This document shows positions 1 to 6,064 of a DNA stretch of 10,499 nucleotides, one piece after another. Origin of the DNA: JACPHB01 sp964553885. GTDB lineage: Bacteria; Patescibacteriota; Minisyncoccia; UBA10092. Each line of letters begins with the position of its first letter. Position 1 is the first letter of the stretch. Location of the stretch: contig CAZKLP010000018.1 in the NCBI GenBank assembly GCA_964553885.1, positions 1-10,499 on the forward strand, written 5' to 3'. Both the position numbers and the translations under genes were made by a program. The notes beneath the pieces are model-generated. The model saw nothing but the letters and a program-made list of their open reading frames with translations. It had not been told where the DNA came from and ran no database searches.

Positions 1-3
1 GGT

Positions 4-18
4 TTCGCCAAAGGCGAA
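4..18. repeat. Mini-palindrome beside repeat C1
   Basis: TTCGCC-AAA-GGCGAA forms a 6-bp stem with a 3-nt loop. It has the same layout as the mini-palindromes at 2074-2090 and 4437-4466. The window edge prevents seeing whether a T-tract or another gene follows. Confidence 0.5.
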
Positions 19-19
19 T

Positions 20-82
20 AAAACGCTTTCATCGGACAGCGAGGGAGCCGCTGGACGACCGAGAGCGCAAGGAAAATGATTT
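20..82. repeat. 63-bp direct repeat, copy C1 (after ruvX)
   Basis: It is 55/63 identical to C2 (1277-1339) in the same orientation. It lies 9 nt past the ruvX stop codon, as C2 lies 8 nt past the adk stop. The two copies thus bracket the map-ruvX pair. Confidence 0.85.
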
Positions 83-91
83 ATTTGTTTT

Positions 92-466
92 TTAACGCTT
101 TCTATCTAAATAGCTTTGTAGGAATATCGCGGCGGCGGCGGCATGCTGGTTTTTTGCTCCGAGCTTATTTGCCGCTATGCTCGTAAAAATTTCATTTTCA
201 AAATCTATAGAAACTTCAACTTTTTTAACTAGTTCCCCGGCCCAATTTTCCGTTTCAGTTGTCTGCCGCGTCGATTTCATTTGTTTATTTAAAGGCAACC
301 CGATGACAATTTTATAAATTTCTTCTTTTTTTACAATCTCATTTAAAACGGAAAAAATCTTTTGGTTATTTTCCAAGGTTTTATAAGCAAAAGCCATTTT
401 CCGATTATCATCGGAAATCGCCAGCCCAATCCATTTTTTCCCGTAATCAATCGCTAAAATTTTCAT
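92..466 (-). CDS. ruvX: RuvX/YqgF-family RNase H-fold nuclease (putative pre-16S rRNA processing)
   Basis: YqgF/RuvX proteins have an RNase H-like fold and are linked to 16S rRNA 5'-end maturation and resolvase-like nuclease activity. The 124-residue product is slightly short (typically ~135-150). It shows motif I MKILAIDYGKKWIGLAISDD with D7, motif II IVIGLPLN (53-60), and NEIFTS (91-96) where DERxTS is usual. The last motif is HAAAAAIFLQSYLD (108-121), with His108 where the family normally has a catalytic Asp. His at the third site is known in RuvC-type nucleases, so activity may be kept (inference). It follows map by 10 nt, probably co-transcribed, in the place usually held by infA. Repeat C1 begins 9 nt after its stop. 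Confidence 0.88.
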   Translation of the reverse strand: MKILAIDYGKKWIGLAISDDNRKMAFAYKTLENNQKIFSVLNEIVKKEEIYKIVIGLPLNKQMKSTRQTTETENWAGELVKKVEVSIDFENEIFTSIAANKLGAKNQHAAAAAIFLQSYLDRKR

Positions 467-476
467 TCTTGATATT

Positions 477-1241
477 TTATTCCGTTAAAATTATATGACC
501 GCTATCTGTTACCGCCACGGTGTGTTCAAAATGGGCGGAAAGAGAGCCGCCGAGCGTCTCATAGCCAAAACCGTCTTTGGATAACTGCACTTTTCGGCTT
601 TTTAAAGCGGCCATCGGTTCAATCGCTATAACCATACCGGTTTTTAGTTCCGGTCCTTTGCCTTTTTTTCCGTAATTCGGCACATTTGGTTCCTCATGAA
701 TGGCATGGCCAACGCCATGGCCGACTAAAATTTCTATCACATAGAACCCGTTATTTTCAACGTAATTTTCAACAGCGAAACCAATGTCGCCGATATGATT
801 TCCTGGTTTTACCTCGTTAATCGCGAGCTCCAACGACTGTTTGGTGATGTCAATAAGTTTCTGGCTTTCCTCCGTAATTTTTCCGATTCCAACCGTGATA
901 GCCGCGTCGGTAAATAGATTTTTGTACTTAACGCCAAGGTCAAGTTTTAAAATATCGCCCTCTTTTAAAATAACGGCATCCGAAGGCAGGCCGTGAACCA
1001 CAACTTCGTTGAGCGAAGCGCAAAGAGCGGCCGGATAGGGTTTTTCCATAAAATCAGGGCGGTAATTTAAAAAAGCCGGTTCGCCGCCGCGGGCTGAAAT
1101 CATTTCACGGGCTTTTTGATCCAAAAAGCCCGTACTGACGCCGGGCTTAGCGAGCTTCGCCAGTTCTCTTAAAACTTCGGCTAAAATTTTCCCGCCCTCT
1201 TTTAAAATTTCTATTTCTTCTTTTGTTTTTATAGTTATCAT
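477..1241 (-). CDS. map: Methionine aminopeptidase, type I
   Basis: This enzyme removes the initiator Met from new proteins after deformylation, near the ribosome exit. The 254-residue pita-bread fold protein starts MITIKTKEEIEILKEGGKIL, the family N-terminus. All five metal ligands are visible at a constant offset of four from E. coli Map: D101, D112, H175 (in GHGVGHAIHEEP), E208 (in IAIEP) and E239 (in FEHTVAVT). The substrate-site His83 (VVHG) and His182 are also present. No N-terminal zinc-finger extension is seen. It follows adk after a repeat-bearing gap with a possible own promoter, and ruvX starts 10 nt after its stop. It should be fully active. Confidence 0.98.
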   Translation of the reverse strand: MITIKTKEEIEILKEGGKILAEVLRELAKLAKPGVSTGFLDQKAREMISARGGEPAFLNYRPDFMEKPYPAALCASLNEVVVHGLPSDAVILKEGDILKLDLGVKYKNLFTDAAITVGIGKITEESQKLIDITKQSLELAINEVKPGNHIGDIGFAVENYVENNGFYVIEILVGHGVGHAIHEEPNVPNYGKKGKGPELKTGMVIAIEPMAALKSRKVQLSKDGFGYETLGGSLSAHFEHTVAVTDSGHIILTE

Positions 1242-1249
1242 CCTACTAT

Positions 1250-1278
1250 TTTATATCTTATAAACAATAAAATAGCAA
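1250..1278 (-). promoter_or_regulatory. Candidate sigma-70-type promoter for map-ruvX
   Basis: On the minus strand TTGCTA (1273-1278) and TATAAA (1250-1255) are separated by 17 nt, the optimal spacer. A start about 7 nt downstream would fall near 1243, only a few bases before the map ATG, giving a nearly leaderless mRNA. The region is AT-rich, so chance matches are possible. Confidence 0.35.
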
Positions 1279-1339
1279 AACGCTTTCATCTGACAGAGAG
1301 AGAGTCGCTGGGCGACCGAACGCGCGAGGAAAATGATTT
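1277..1339. repeat. 63-bp direct repeat, copy C2 (adk-map gap)
   Basis: It aligns without gaps to C1 (20-82) at 55 of 63 positions. Both ends are perfectly conserved: aaaacgctttcatc on one side and ggaaaatgattt on the other. It begins 8 nt after the adk stop in the direction of transcription. A 5-bp stem (gtcgc 1304-1308, gcgac 1312-1316) occurs here but is not fully kept in C1. No coding potential is likely. Confidence 0.85.
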
Positions 1340-1347
1340 TTGATATT

Positions 1348-1974
1348 TTATTTTAATTTGGATGACAAAGCCCTTAATATATCCAGATGAATTTTCATTA
1401 TTGATTGTTCGCCGTTAATTTCAATAATTTGTTTCTTTTTTTCCAAAAGTTTTATAACCGGAAACGTATATTTGTTAAACATTTTAAGGCGTTTATCAAT
1501 AACTTTTTTCGTATCAAGTTCCGGCAAGTCCTTGCGATGGCGTTTTAAGTTTCGCGCATAAACTTCTTCCGGAGAAATCCAAACATGAAAAATAAAAATA
1601 TTTTTATCGCCGTATAGTTTTTTTAGCATCGGTAGTTCTTTTTTAAGCTCGGTTTTAGAACGCAATGAACCGCTCATTATAATGCCTTTCTTTTTCTTAA
1701 CAATATTTCTGATTTTATTAATTATAAGAGCGGAAACAAAGGTAAAAGTGGTTAATCTGCCACTACGCAAATTTTCCCGTTCTTTTAAAACGCTGTGTAT
1801 TTTGTTATCGATTTTAATTGTCTTTTTTGAGATTTTGAGCGCGTCTTCAATCACCTTGCTTGAAATAATATGAACCAAGCCGAACTTTTTGGCCAAAAGT
1901 TCGGCTTGGGTGTCTTTTCCCGAACCCGGACGGCCGAGAATAACGATGGCAATATTTTTTTTGAGAGTTTTCAT
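1348..1974 (-). CDS. adk: Divergent adenylate kinase-like nucleoside monophosphate kinase
   Basis: Adenylate kinase interconverts ATP+AMP and 2 ADP in the cytosol. The call rests on the P-loop GRPGSGKDTQ (14-23), the C-terminal KRLKMFNKYTFPVI (161-174) matching kRlxxYxxxTxPvI, EINGEQ (185-190), and its place between secY and map, the standard adk site. The 208-residue protein is unusual. The DGFPR motif reads SGSLR (101-105), losing the Asp. The HISTGDxLR AMP-site motif reads HIISSKVIE (35-43). The LID appears reduced to a short linker around RHRKDLPELD (145-154), without zinc cysteines. NMP specificity is therefore uncertain; another NMP kinase activity is possible. It is Lys-rich. The upstream gap holds element D, and repeat C2 begins 8 nt after its stop. 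Confidence 0.8.
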   Translation of the reverse strand: MKTLKKNIAIVILGRPGSGKDTQAELLAKKFGLVHIISSKVIEDALKISKKTIKIDNKIHSVLKERENLRSGRLTTFTFVSALIINKIRNIVKKKKGIIMSGSLRSKTELKKELPMLKKLYGDKNIFIFHVWISPEEVYARNLKRHRKDLPELDTKKVIDKRLKMFNKYTFPVIKLLEKKKQIIEINGEQSIMKIHLDILRALSSKLK

Positions 1975-1988
1975 CCGAAAATTTTTTT

Positions 1989-2173
1989 AAATTGCTCTGC
2001 TAAACTTTATTGAAGAAGCTCTCGGAGCTCTGCGAGCTGGTATCGTCAGAGATTTATCTCTGACGATATTGGTTCCCGCCAATGGCGGGATCGCAGAGCG
2101 AGAGGCAGTGAGCGCTTGCCGCCGGAGCGAGTGAATCGCGATTCTGAAAGAAAGTTTGGTGGAGCAATAATTT
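1989..2173. repeat. Large multi-arm palindromic element D (secY-adk gap)
   Basis: This element takes up nearly all of the 207-nt gap. The outer arms 1994-2008 and 2151-2165 pair over 15 positions (12 Watson-Crick, 3 G-T) and extend with aaatt against aattt at 2169-2173 after a 3-nt bulge. The G-T pairs hold only in the plus-strand transcript. Inside, 2027-2035 pairs perfectly with 2091-2099, enclosing a 13-bp hairpin (2041-2068, two-base loop) and a 7-bp hairpin (2074-2090, loop aat). A perfect 12-bp palindrome lies at 2133-2144. No T-tract follows the hairpins on the minus strand, so it is not a standard terminator. No coding potential is apparent. Confidence 0.8.
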
Positions 2174-2181
2174 AAAAAACC

Positions 2182-3453
2182 TTAAAAACTTTCATATTCT
2201 CTCATTACAAGCTGGGATTTAATTTGTTTCATGCTCTCCAAAACCACCGAAACCGCGATAAGAAGAGCGGTACCGCCTATAGTTAAAGTGGCAATACCGG
2301 TAAAGTACTGAACGGCAATAGGCAAAACAGCGACTGCCCCCAAAAAGATAGCGCCTATCAATACTACTCTGTTTAAAATTCTTTTAATAAATTCGGCGGT
2401 AGAGCCACCGGGCCTGATTCCCGGAATGAACCCGCCTTGTTTTTGCAAATTTTGAGAAATTTGATCAGGATCAAAAGTAATCGCCGTATAAAAATAAGTG
2501 AATAAAATAACCAAAATGAAATAAAAAGAACCGTAAACGAATTGGTTTTGCAAAAACGCCGCCGATGAACGGGCAATTTGGGAAAGCCACATAATATCAA
2601 ACCCGCCGATAACCTGCGCTATAAGCTGCGGGAAAAGTAAAATTGAAAGAGCAAAAATAATCGGAATAACGCCGGCCTGATTAACCCTTAGAGGCAAATG
2701 AGCCGTGGAACCGCCGTAAACGCGGTTACCCCTGATTCTTTTGGCGTAAGCTATCGGGATAGCTCTTTCTCCTTCGGTAATAACAACAACCCCGGCAATG
2801 ACTACAATTGAAACAATGATAAAAGCCATGTAAGTAAGAAGTTGGGACGGATCGTAGATAATTAAAGTTTGTTTTAAATCAACCGGAAGGCTGGAAACAA
2901 TGCCGGCGAATATTAATAATGAAATACCATTGCCGATATTTTTTTCCGTTATAAGTTCGCCAAGCCACATTAAAAACATTGAACCGGCAGTAACCGCAAA
3001 AACTGATGAAAAAAACACTAAACTGCTTTGCGTGGTTATAATTTCCTGGTTTTTTAACAGAACCAGAAGACCATAACCCTGTAAAATAGCTAAAGGAACG
3101 GTCAAGTATCTTGTGTACTGATTAAATTTTTGGCGGCCAATTTCACCTTCCTCGTGATAAAGCTCTTTTAGAGCCGGAATGAGCATTGTTAAAAGCTGCA
3201 TGATAATTGAGGCCGTAATATAAGGACCGACTCCGAGCATCACGATAGATAAGTTTGACATAGCTCCGCCGGAAAATATATTGAGCAATCCAAAAAGCTG
3301 ATTACCTTCAAAAAAAGATTTTAGACGCAGAACGTCAACTCCCGAAACCGGAATAGTTGCCATAAGGCGGAAAACGACTAAAAGCGCCAAAACAAAAAAA
3401 ATCCTATTTCTTAAATCCCTTATTTTAAAAATTTGAATCACTTTGTTAAACAT
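2182..3453 (-). CDS. secY: Preprotein translocase channel subunit SecY
   Basis: SecY is the membrane channel of the Sec translocon; with SecE it passes unfolded proteins driven by SecA or the ribosome. The 423-residue protein starts MFNKVIQIFKIRDLRNRIFF and has the ten-helix pattern of the family. Recognisable parts are helix 1 (FVLALLVVFRLMATIPVSGV), the plug-region segment LLNIFSGGAMSNLSIVMLGV, and PYITASIIMQLL in helix 2. The cytosolic loop EGERAIPIAYAKRIRGNRVY is present, as is the loop around DPDQISQNLQKQGGFIPGIR with PGGSTAEFIKRIL. Helix 10 is followed by a short tail ending MREYESF. It lies after rplO, the normal position at the end of the spc operon. No Shine-Dalgarno motif is seen. 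Confidence 0.99.
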   Translation of the reverse strand: MFNKVIQIFKIRDLRNRIFFVLALLVVFRLMATIPVSGVDVLRLKSFFEGNQLFGLLNIFSGGAMSNLSIVMLGVGPYITASIIMQLLTMLIPALKELYHEEGEIGRQKFNQYTRYLTVPLAILQGYGLLVLLKNQEIITTQSSLVFFSSVFAVTAGSMFLMWLGELITEKNIGNGISLLIFAGIVSSLPVDLKQTLIIYDPSQLLTYMAFIIVSIVVIAGVVVITEGERAIPIAYAKRIRGNRVYGGSTAHLPLRVNQAGVIPIIFALSILLFPQLIAQVIGGFDIMWLSQIARSSAAFLQNQFVYGSFYFILVILFTYFYTAITFDPDQISQNLQKQGGFIPGIRPGGSTAEFIKRILNRVVLIGAIFLGAVAVLPIAVQYFTGIATLTIGGTALLIAVSVVLESMKQIKSQLVMREYESF

Positions 3454-3461
3454 ACGTTTTC

Positions 3462-3546
3462 ATCAACGAATAGCGAATCTTGTTGCGAATTAACGAATTC
3501 CGAATTCGTTATTCGTTTATTCGTTAGCGATTCGTTATTCGCTGAT
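3462..3546. repeat. Palindromic repeat B1 (rplO 3' end to secY)
   Basis: This 85-bp element has an 18-bp terminal inverted repeat (3462-3479 against 3529-3546, two mismatches). A central perfect palindrome has 10-bp arms around one base (3491-3511). Its right end runs 12 nt into rplO, covering the stop codon and the last three sense codons. Its left end lies 8 nt from the secY start codon. Confidence 0.87.
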
Positions 3547-3978
3547 AATCCCTCCCGCTTTAATAATTTTATCACGCGCCGATTTTGAAAGTAAAACGCC
3601 TTGAAACGCAAGTTTATGTGAAATTTTTCCGTCGCCTAAAATTTTCACTTCCGGTAAATTGCCGCTTTTTTTATAAATCAGTTTTTTTTCAAACAAGTTT
3701 TGAGGATTAACTATTTCACCGGATTTGAATTTTTTTTCAATGATTTCTAAATTTATAATTACTGGTTTAACAAATAAACTCTTAAAAGAATGCTTGGCAC
3801 GGCCGCGTTGTTTTGGCAATTTCATCATTAAATCGCGGATAGCCGGCCGAATTCCGGCGCCGGCTCGAGATTTTTGGCCTTTAATGCCGCGACCGGAATA
3901 ACCGCCTCTTTTCCCACCGCGGGCAATTCGCCTTCTTCTTTTTAACTTATGAATTGATTTTATTTGATGTAATCGCAT
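3535..3978 (-). CDS. rplO: 50S ribosomal protein L15 (uL15)
   Basis: L15 is a late large-subunit assembly protein that reaches into the 23S rRNA core. The 147-residue product has the basic, Gly-rich N-terminal arm (RRRRIARGGKRGGYSGRGIK, about 14-33, then GQKSRAGAG). It continues IRPAIRDLMMKLPKQRGRAK and VKPVIINLEIIEK, and closes with the ILGDGKISHKLAFQGVLLSK and IIKAGG motifs. The start overlaps the rpsE stop by 1 nt. The last three codons (I-S-E) and the TAA stop lie within repeat B1, so the present C-terminus was probably set by the repeat. Confidence 0.98.
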   Translation of the reverse strand: MRLHQIKSIHKLKRRRRIARGGKRGGYSGRGIKGQKSRAGAGIRPAIRDLMMKLPKQRGRAKHSFKSLFVKPVIINLEIIEKKFKSGEIVNPQNLFEKKLIYKKSGNLPEVKILGDGKISHKLAFQGVLLSKSARDKIIKAGGIISE

Positions 3979-4493
3979 TATGATTTGAGCTTTTTGAGCG
4001 CTTCAATTGCCGCTCTCGCATTATTAAGTTTATTAGTCGTCGTACCTAAAATCTTTGAAGTGATATTGGTAATCCCGGCTAAACTAACGACAATTCTAAC
4101 CGGCCCGCCGGCAACAATACCGTGGCCCTCCTTCGCGGGCTTTAAAATTATCCTGGCGCTACTGAATTTTCCAAAAACTTCGTGAGGAATAGTGCCGTTT
4201 TTTATTAAAATAGTAATTAAGTTTTTTTTCGCCGCCCGCGATGCTTTTTCTATCGCTTCCGAAGTATCGGCTCCTTTGTCAACGCCAACGCCAACCCGAC
4301 CCTTATGATCACCCAATACAATCGTAGCCCTGAATCTAAATCGCTTGCCTCCGGCAACCACCCGGGTAACTCTTCTAATATCTAATGTCTTCTGATCAAA
4401 TTCTGACTTCTCTCGTGGTCTTCTTGGTCCTCTTTTTCCGCCATAGGCGGATCCGCCTCCGGCGGAAAAAATTTTTTTATTTGTCGCTATCAT
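3978..4493 (-). CDS. rpsE: 30S ribosomal protein S5 (uS5) with palindrome-encoded Gly-rich N-terminal segment
   Basis: S5 sits near the mRNA entry site and affects decoding accuracy and mRNA helicase activity. The 171-residue protein has an N-terminal double-stranded-RNA-binding-like domain, with RRVTRVVAGGKRFRFRATIV at about 40-59 and GDHKGRVGVGVDKGADTSEA at about 61-80. The C-terminal domain contains VRIVVSLAGITNITSKILGT at about 131-150. Residues 10-19 (SAGGGSAYGG) are encoded exactly by two tandem 15-bp perfect inverted repeats, suggesting insertion of repeat DNA in frame. The stop overlaps the rplO start as TAATG. rpmD (L30), normally between them, is absent. Confidence 0.98.
   Translation of the reverse strand: MIATNKKIFSAGGGSAYGGKRGPRRPREKSEFDQKTLDIRRVTRVVAGGKRFRFRATIVLGDHKGRVGVGVDKGADTSEAIEKASRAAKKNLITILIKNGTIPHEVFGKFSSARIILKPAKEGHGIVAGGPVRIVVSLAGITNITSKILGTTTNKLNNARAAIEALKKLKS
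4437..4466. repeat. Tandem GC-rich mini-palindromes inside rpsE
   Basis: Two adjacent 15-bp units each have 6-bp arms around a 3-nt loop: TCCGCC-ATA-GGCGGA (4437-4451) and TCCGCC-TCC-GGCGGA (4452-4466). They lie in frame and encode residues 10-19 of S5. Both could form hairpins close to the translation start. Related hairpins occur at 4-18 and 2074-2090. Confidence 0.85.
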
Positions 4494-4506
4494 AAATTTC
4501 TAAAAT

Positions 4507-4851
4507 TTAAAATTTTAATCCCCCTTCGCGCGCGCCCTTTGCTGTTTCCAAAACAGCGCCATGAAACTTATAGCCGCCGCGATCAAAAACAATTGTTTTT
4601 ATTCCCGCACCGACAGCTTTTTTTGCTAAAAATTTTCCTAATTCACGGGCCTTATCATTTTTTTTGCCATTAATTTCCTTGTCAGAAACAGAAACTATTG
4701 TTTTTTCTGAAGTGTCGTCAATTAATTGGATATAGAAATGCTTATTTGATTTAAAAAACGAAAGCCGCGGCCGCTCTGCGGTGCCAAAAATTTTTGATCT
4801 CACTCTTTTGTGCCTCATTTTTCTTTTTACTTTTTTTGTTTGTTTAATCAT
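4507..4851 (-). CDS. rplR: 50S ribosomal protein L18 (uL18)
   Basis: L18 binds 5S rRNA and, with L5, delivers it to the central protuberance. The 114-residue product has a basic N-terminus (MIKQTKKVKRKMRHKRVRSK) and the AERPRLSFFKSNKHFYIQLI segment (about 25-44). It ends VFDRGGYKFHGAVLETAKGA then REGGLKF, the standard L18 C-terminus. The length is typical. It lies between rplF (13-nt gap) and rpsE (13-nt gap) as in other spc operons. No Shine-Dalgarno motif is visible at a usable distance; an AGGA lies about 18 nt upstream. Confidence 0.98.
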   Translation of the reverse strand: MIKQTKKVKRKMRHKRVRSKIFGTAERPRLSFFKSNKHFYIQLIDDTSEKTIVSVSDKEINGKKNDKARELGKFLAKKAVGAGIKTIVFDRGGYKFHGAVLETAKGAREGGLKF

Positions 4852-4864
4852 ATTCTATTTTATT

Positions 4865-5410
4865 CTATCCTGCCGTTCCGGCTACTTTTTTACCGGCTTT
4901 TCTCTTTATCACCTCGCCGGCGTAACGGATGCCCTTACCCTTATAAGGCTCAGGTTTTTTAAGCGCCCTTATATTAGCGGCCGTTTGGCCAACCAATTCC
5001 TTAGAAATACCATTAACCGTAATGCCATTTTTTAGAACGCTGACTTTAATGCCATTGGGAACTTTAAAAAAAACTTGATGAGAAAATCCCAGATTTAAAA
5101 TTAAATCATTACCTTGTGTTTGAGCTTTAAAACCAATTCCTTCAATCTCTAATTTCTTCTCAAACCCATCAAGAACGCCGGCCGCCATGTTGGCGATTAT
5201 CGCTCTTATTGTTCCCCATAACGCCGGTGTTTTTTTGGATTTAGCAATAGGCAAAACAGCAATTTTATTTTCCATAAGCGTTACTTTTAATTCCCGCGGT
5301 ATTTTATATTCCAGTTCTCCCTTTGGCCCCCTAACCTTAATAAGGCTGTCTTCAATAACGACAACTACGCCACTTGGGATTTCTATTAACTTTTTTCCTA
5401 TTTTTGACAT
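4865..5410 (-). CDS. rplF: 50S ribosomal protein L6 (uL6)
   Basis: L6 binds 23S rRNA near the sarcin-ricin loop, close to where elongation factors dock. The 181-residue length is canonical, with two repeated L6 domains. The N-terminus is MSKIGKKLIEIPSGV, followed by VRGPKGELEYKIP (about 28-40). The second domain has LEIEGIGFKAQTQGNDLILN (about 88-107) and LGFSHQVFFKVPNGI. The signature KPEPYKGKGIRYAGEVIKRK lies at about 152-171, with KAGKKV after it. The start codon directly follows repeat A1 and has no Shine-Dalgarno motif. rplR begins 13 nt after the stop. Confidence 0.99.
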   Translation of the reverse strand: MSKIGKKLIEIPSGVVVVIEDSLIKVRGPKGELEYKIPRELKVTLMENKIAVLPIAKSKKTPALWGTIRAIIANMAAGVLDGFEKKLEIEGIGFKAQTQGNDLILNLGFSHQVFFKVPNGIKVSVLKNGITVNGISKELVGQTAANIRALKKPEPYKGKGIRYAGEVIKRKAGKKVAGTAG

Positions 5411-5484
5411 AATACTAATTACTAATTTTTACTAATATACGAATAATTCTAATTTGTATATTCGTATTAGATTTGTAATTCGTA
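5411..5484. repeat. Palindromic intergenic repeat A1 (rpsH-rplF gap)
   Basis: This 74-bp element is 71/74 identical to A2. It touches the rplF start codon and ends 4 nt from the rpsH stop. It has three ctaat units (actaattactaatttttactaat is the segment at 5414-5436, read here as spaced units). An imperfect hairpin forms from tacgaata with tattcgta, extended by ctaa with ttag across a 2-nt bulge. Confidence 0.88.
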
Positions 5485-5488
5485 ATCA

Positions 5489-5863
5489 TTACCAGATTTC
5501 CAAAAGCACTTCGCCGCCGAGGCCCACTTTGCGAGCTTCTTTATTTGTCATCAGACCTTTGGGAGTTGAAATTATTGAGCATCCATAGCCGCTTTTTACC
5601 GGTTTTATTTTATCAACTTTAATGTAAAAACGCTGGCCCGGCTTGCTGACTCTTTTAATTTCATTTATTGCCTTTGGATATTTTAAGTCTATTTCCAGTA
5701 ATTTTTTCCCGCTTCTCACAGAAAAATCATCAATATAATTTTCTTTTTTTAAAATTTTTGCTATTTCTAATTTTATTTTTGACAGCGGCATAATAACCGA
5801 TTTATGTTCGGCTTTTTGCGCGTTTCTTATTCTTGTTAACATGTCGCTAATAGGATCATTCAT
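5489..5863 (-). CDS. rpsH: 30S ribosomal protein S8 (uS8)
   Basis: S8 binds the central domain of 16S rRNA and in E. coli also represses the spc operon by binding its mRNA. The 124-residue protein starts MNDPISDMLTRIRNAQKAEH, the classic N-terminus. The C-terminal rRNA-binding part has SGYGCSIISTPKGLMTNKEA (about 91-110) and ends GLGGEVLLEIW. The length is slightly below the usual ~130. The start is 6 nt after the rpsN stop without a Shine-Dalgarno motif. I saw no obvious S8-type regulatory mimic near rplE in this window. Confidence 0.98.
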   Translation of the reverse strand: MNDPISDMLTRIRNAQKAEHKSVIMPLSKIKLEIAKILKKENYIDDFSVRSGKKLLEIDLKYPKAINEIKRVSKPGQRFYIKVDKIKPVKSGYGCSIISTPKGLMTNKEARKVGLGGEVLLEIW

Positions 5864-5869
5864 ATTTTT

Positions 5870-6055
5870 TTACCATGAGGATTTTTTAACTCCCGGGATT
5901 TCACCGCGTCTGGCGGCTTCTCTAAAACATATCCTACAAAATCCAAAATCCCTCATATAGCCGCGGCGGCGGCCACATCTAAAACAACGCCTTACAATTC
6001 GGGTAGAAAATTTAGGATTTTTTAACGCTCTCGCGATTTGTGATTTTTTCGGCAT
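5870..6055 (-). CDS. rpsN: 30S ribosomal protein S14, zinc-ribbon type (uS14)
   Basis: S14 belongs to the 3' domain (head) of the small subunit, near S3 and S10. This is the short zinc-binding form at 61 residues. CFRC (residues 24-27) and CRIC (40-43) supply the four zinc ligands around RRRGYMRDF. The C-terminus IPGVKKSSW is the conserved family end. The longer zinc-free S14 of many proteobacteria lacks these cysteines. The gene lies in the usual rplE-rpsN-rpsH order, 9 nt after rplE and 6 nt before rpsH. Confidence 0.98.
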   Translation of the reverse strand: MPKKSQIARALKNPKFSTRIVRRCFRCGRRRGYMRDFGFCRICFREAARRGEIPGVKKSSW

Positions 6056-6064
6056 TTTTATATA

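Noticed and set aside
1..32. Start of a further minus-strand gene (ATG at 30-32, reading MKAFYSPLAK)
   Set aside because: The ATG lies inside repeat C1; the equivalent frame in C2 stops after 12 codons, so it looks like repeat sequence. The window edge prevents a decision.
2041..2068. Perfect 13-bp hairpin as an intrinsic terminator after secY
   Set aside because: No T-tract follows on the minus strand, and the hairpin is embedded in a larger palindromic structure.
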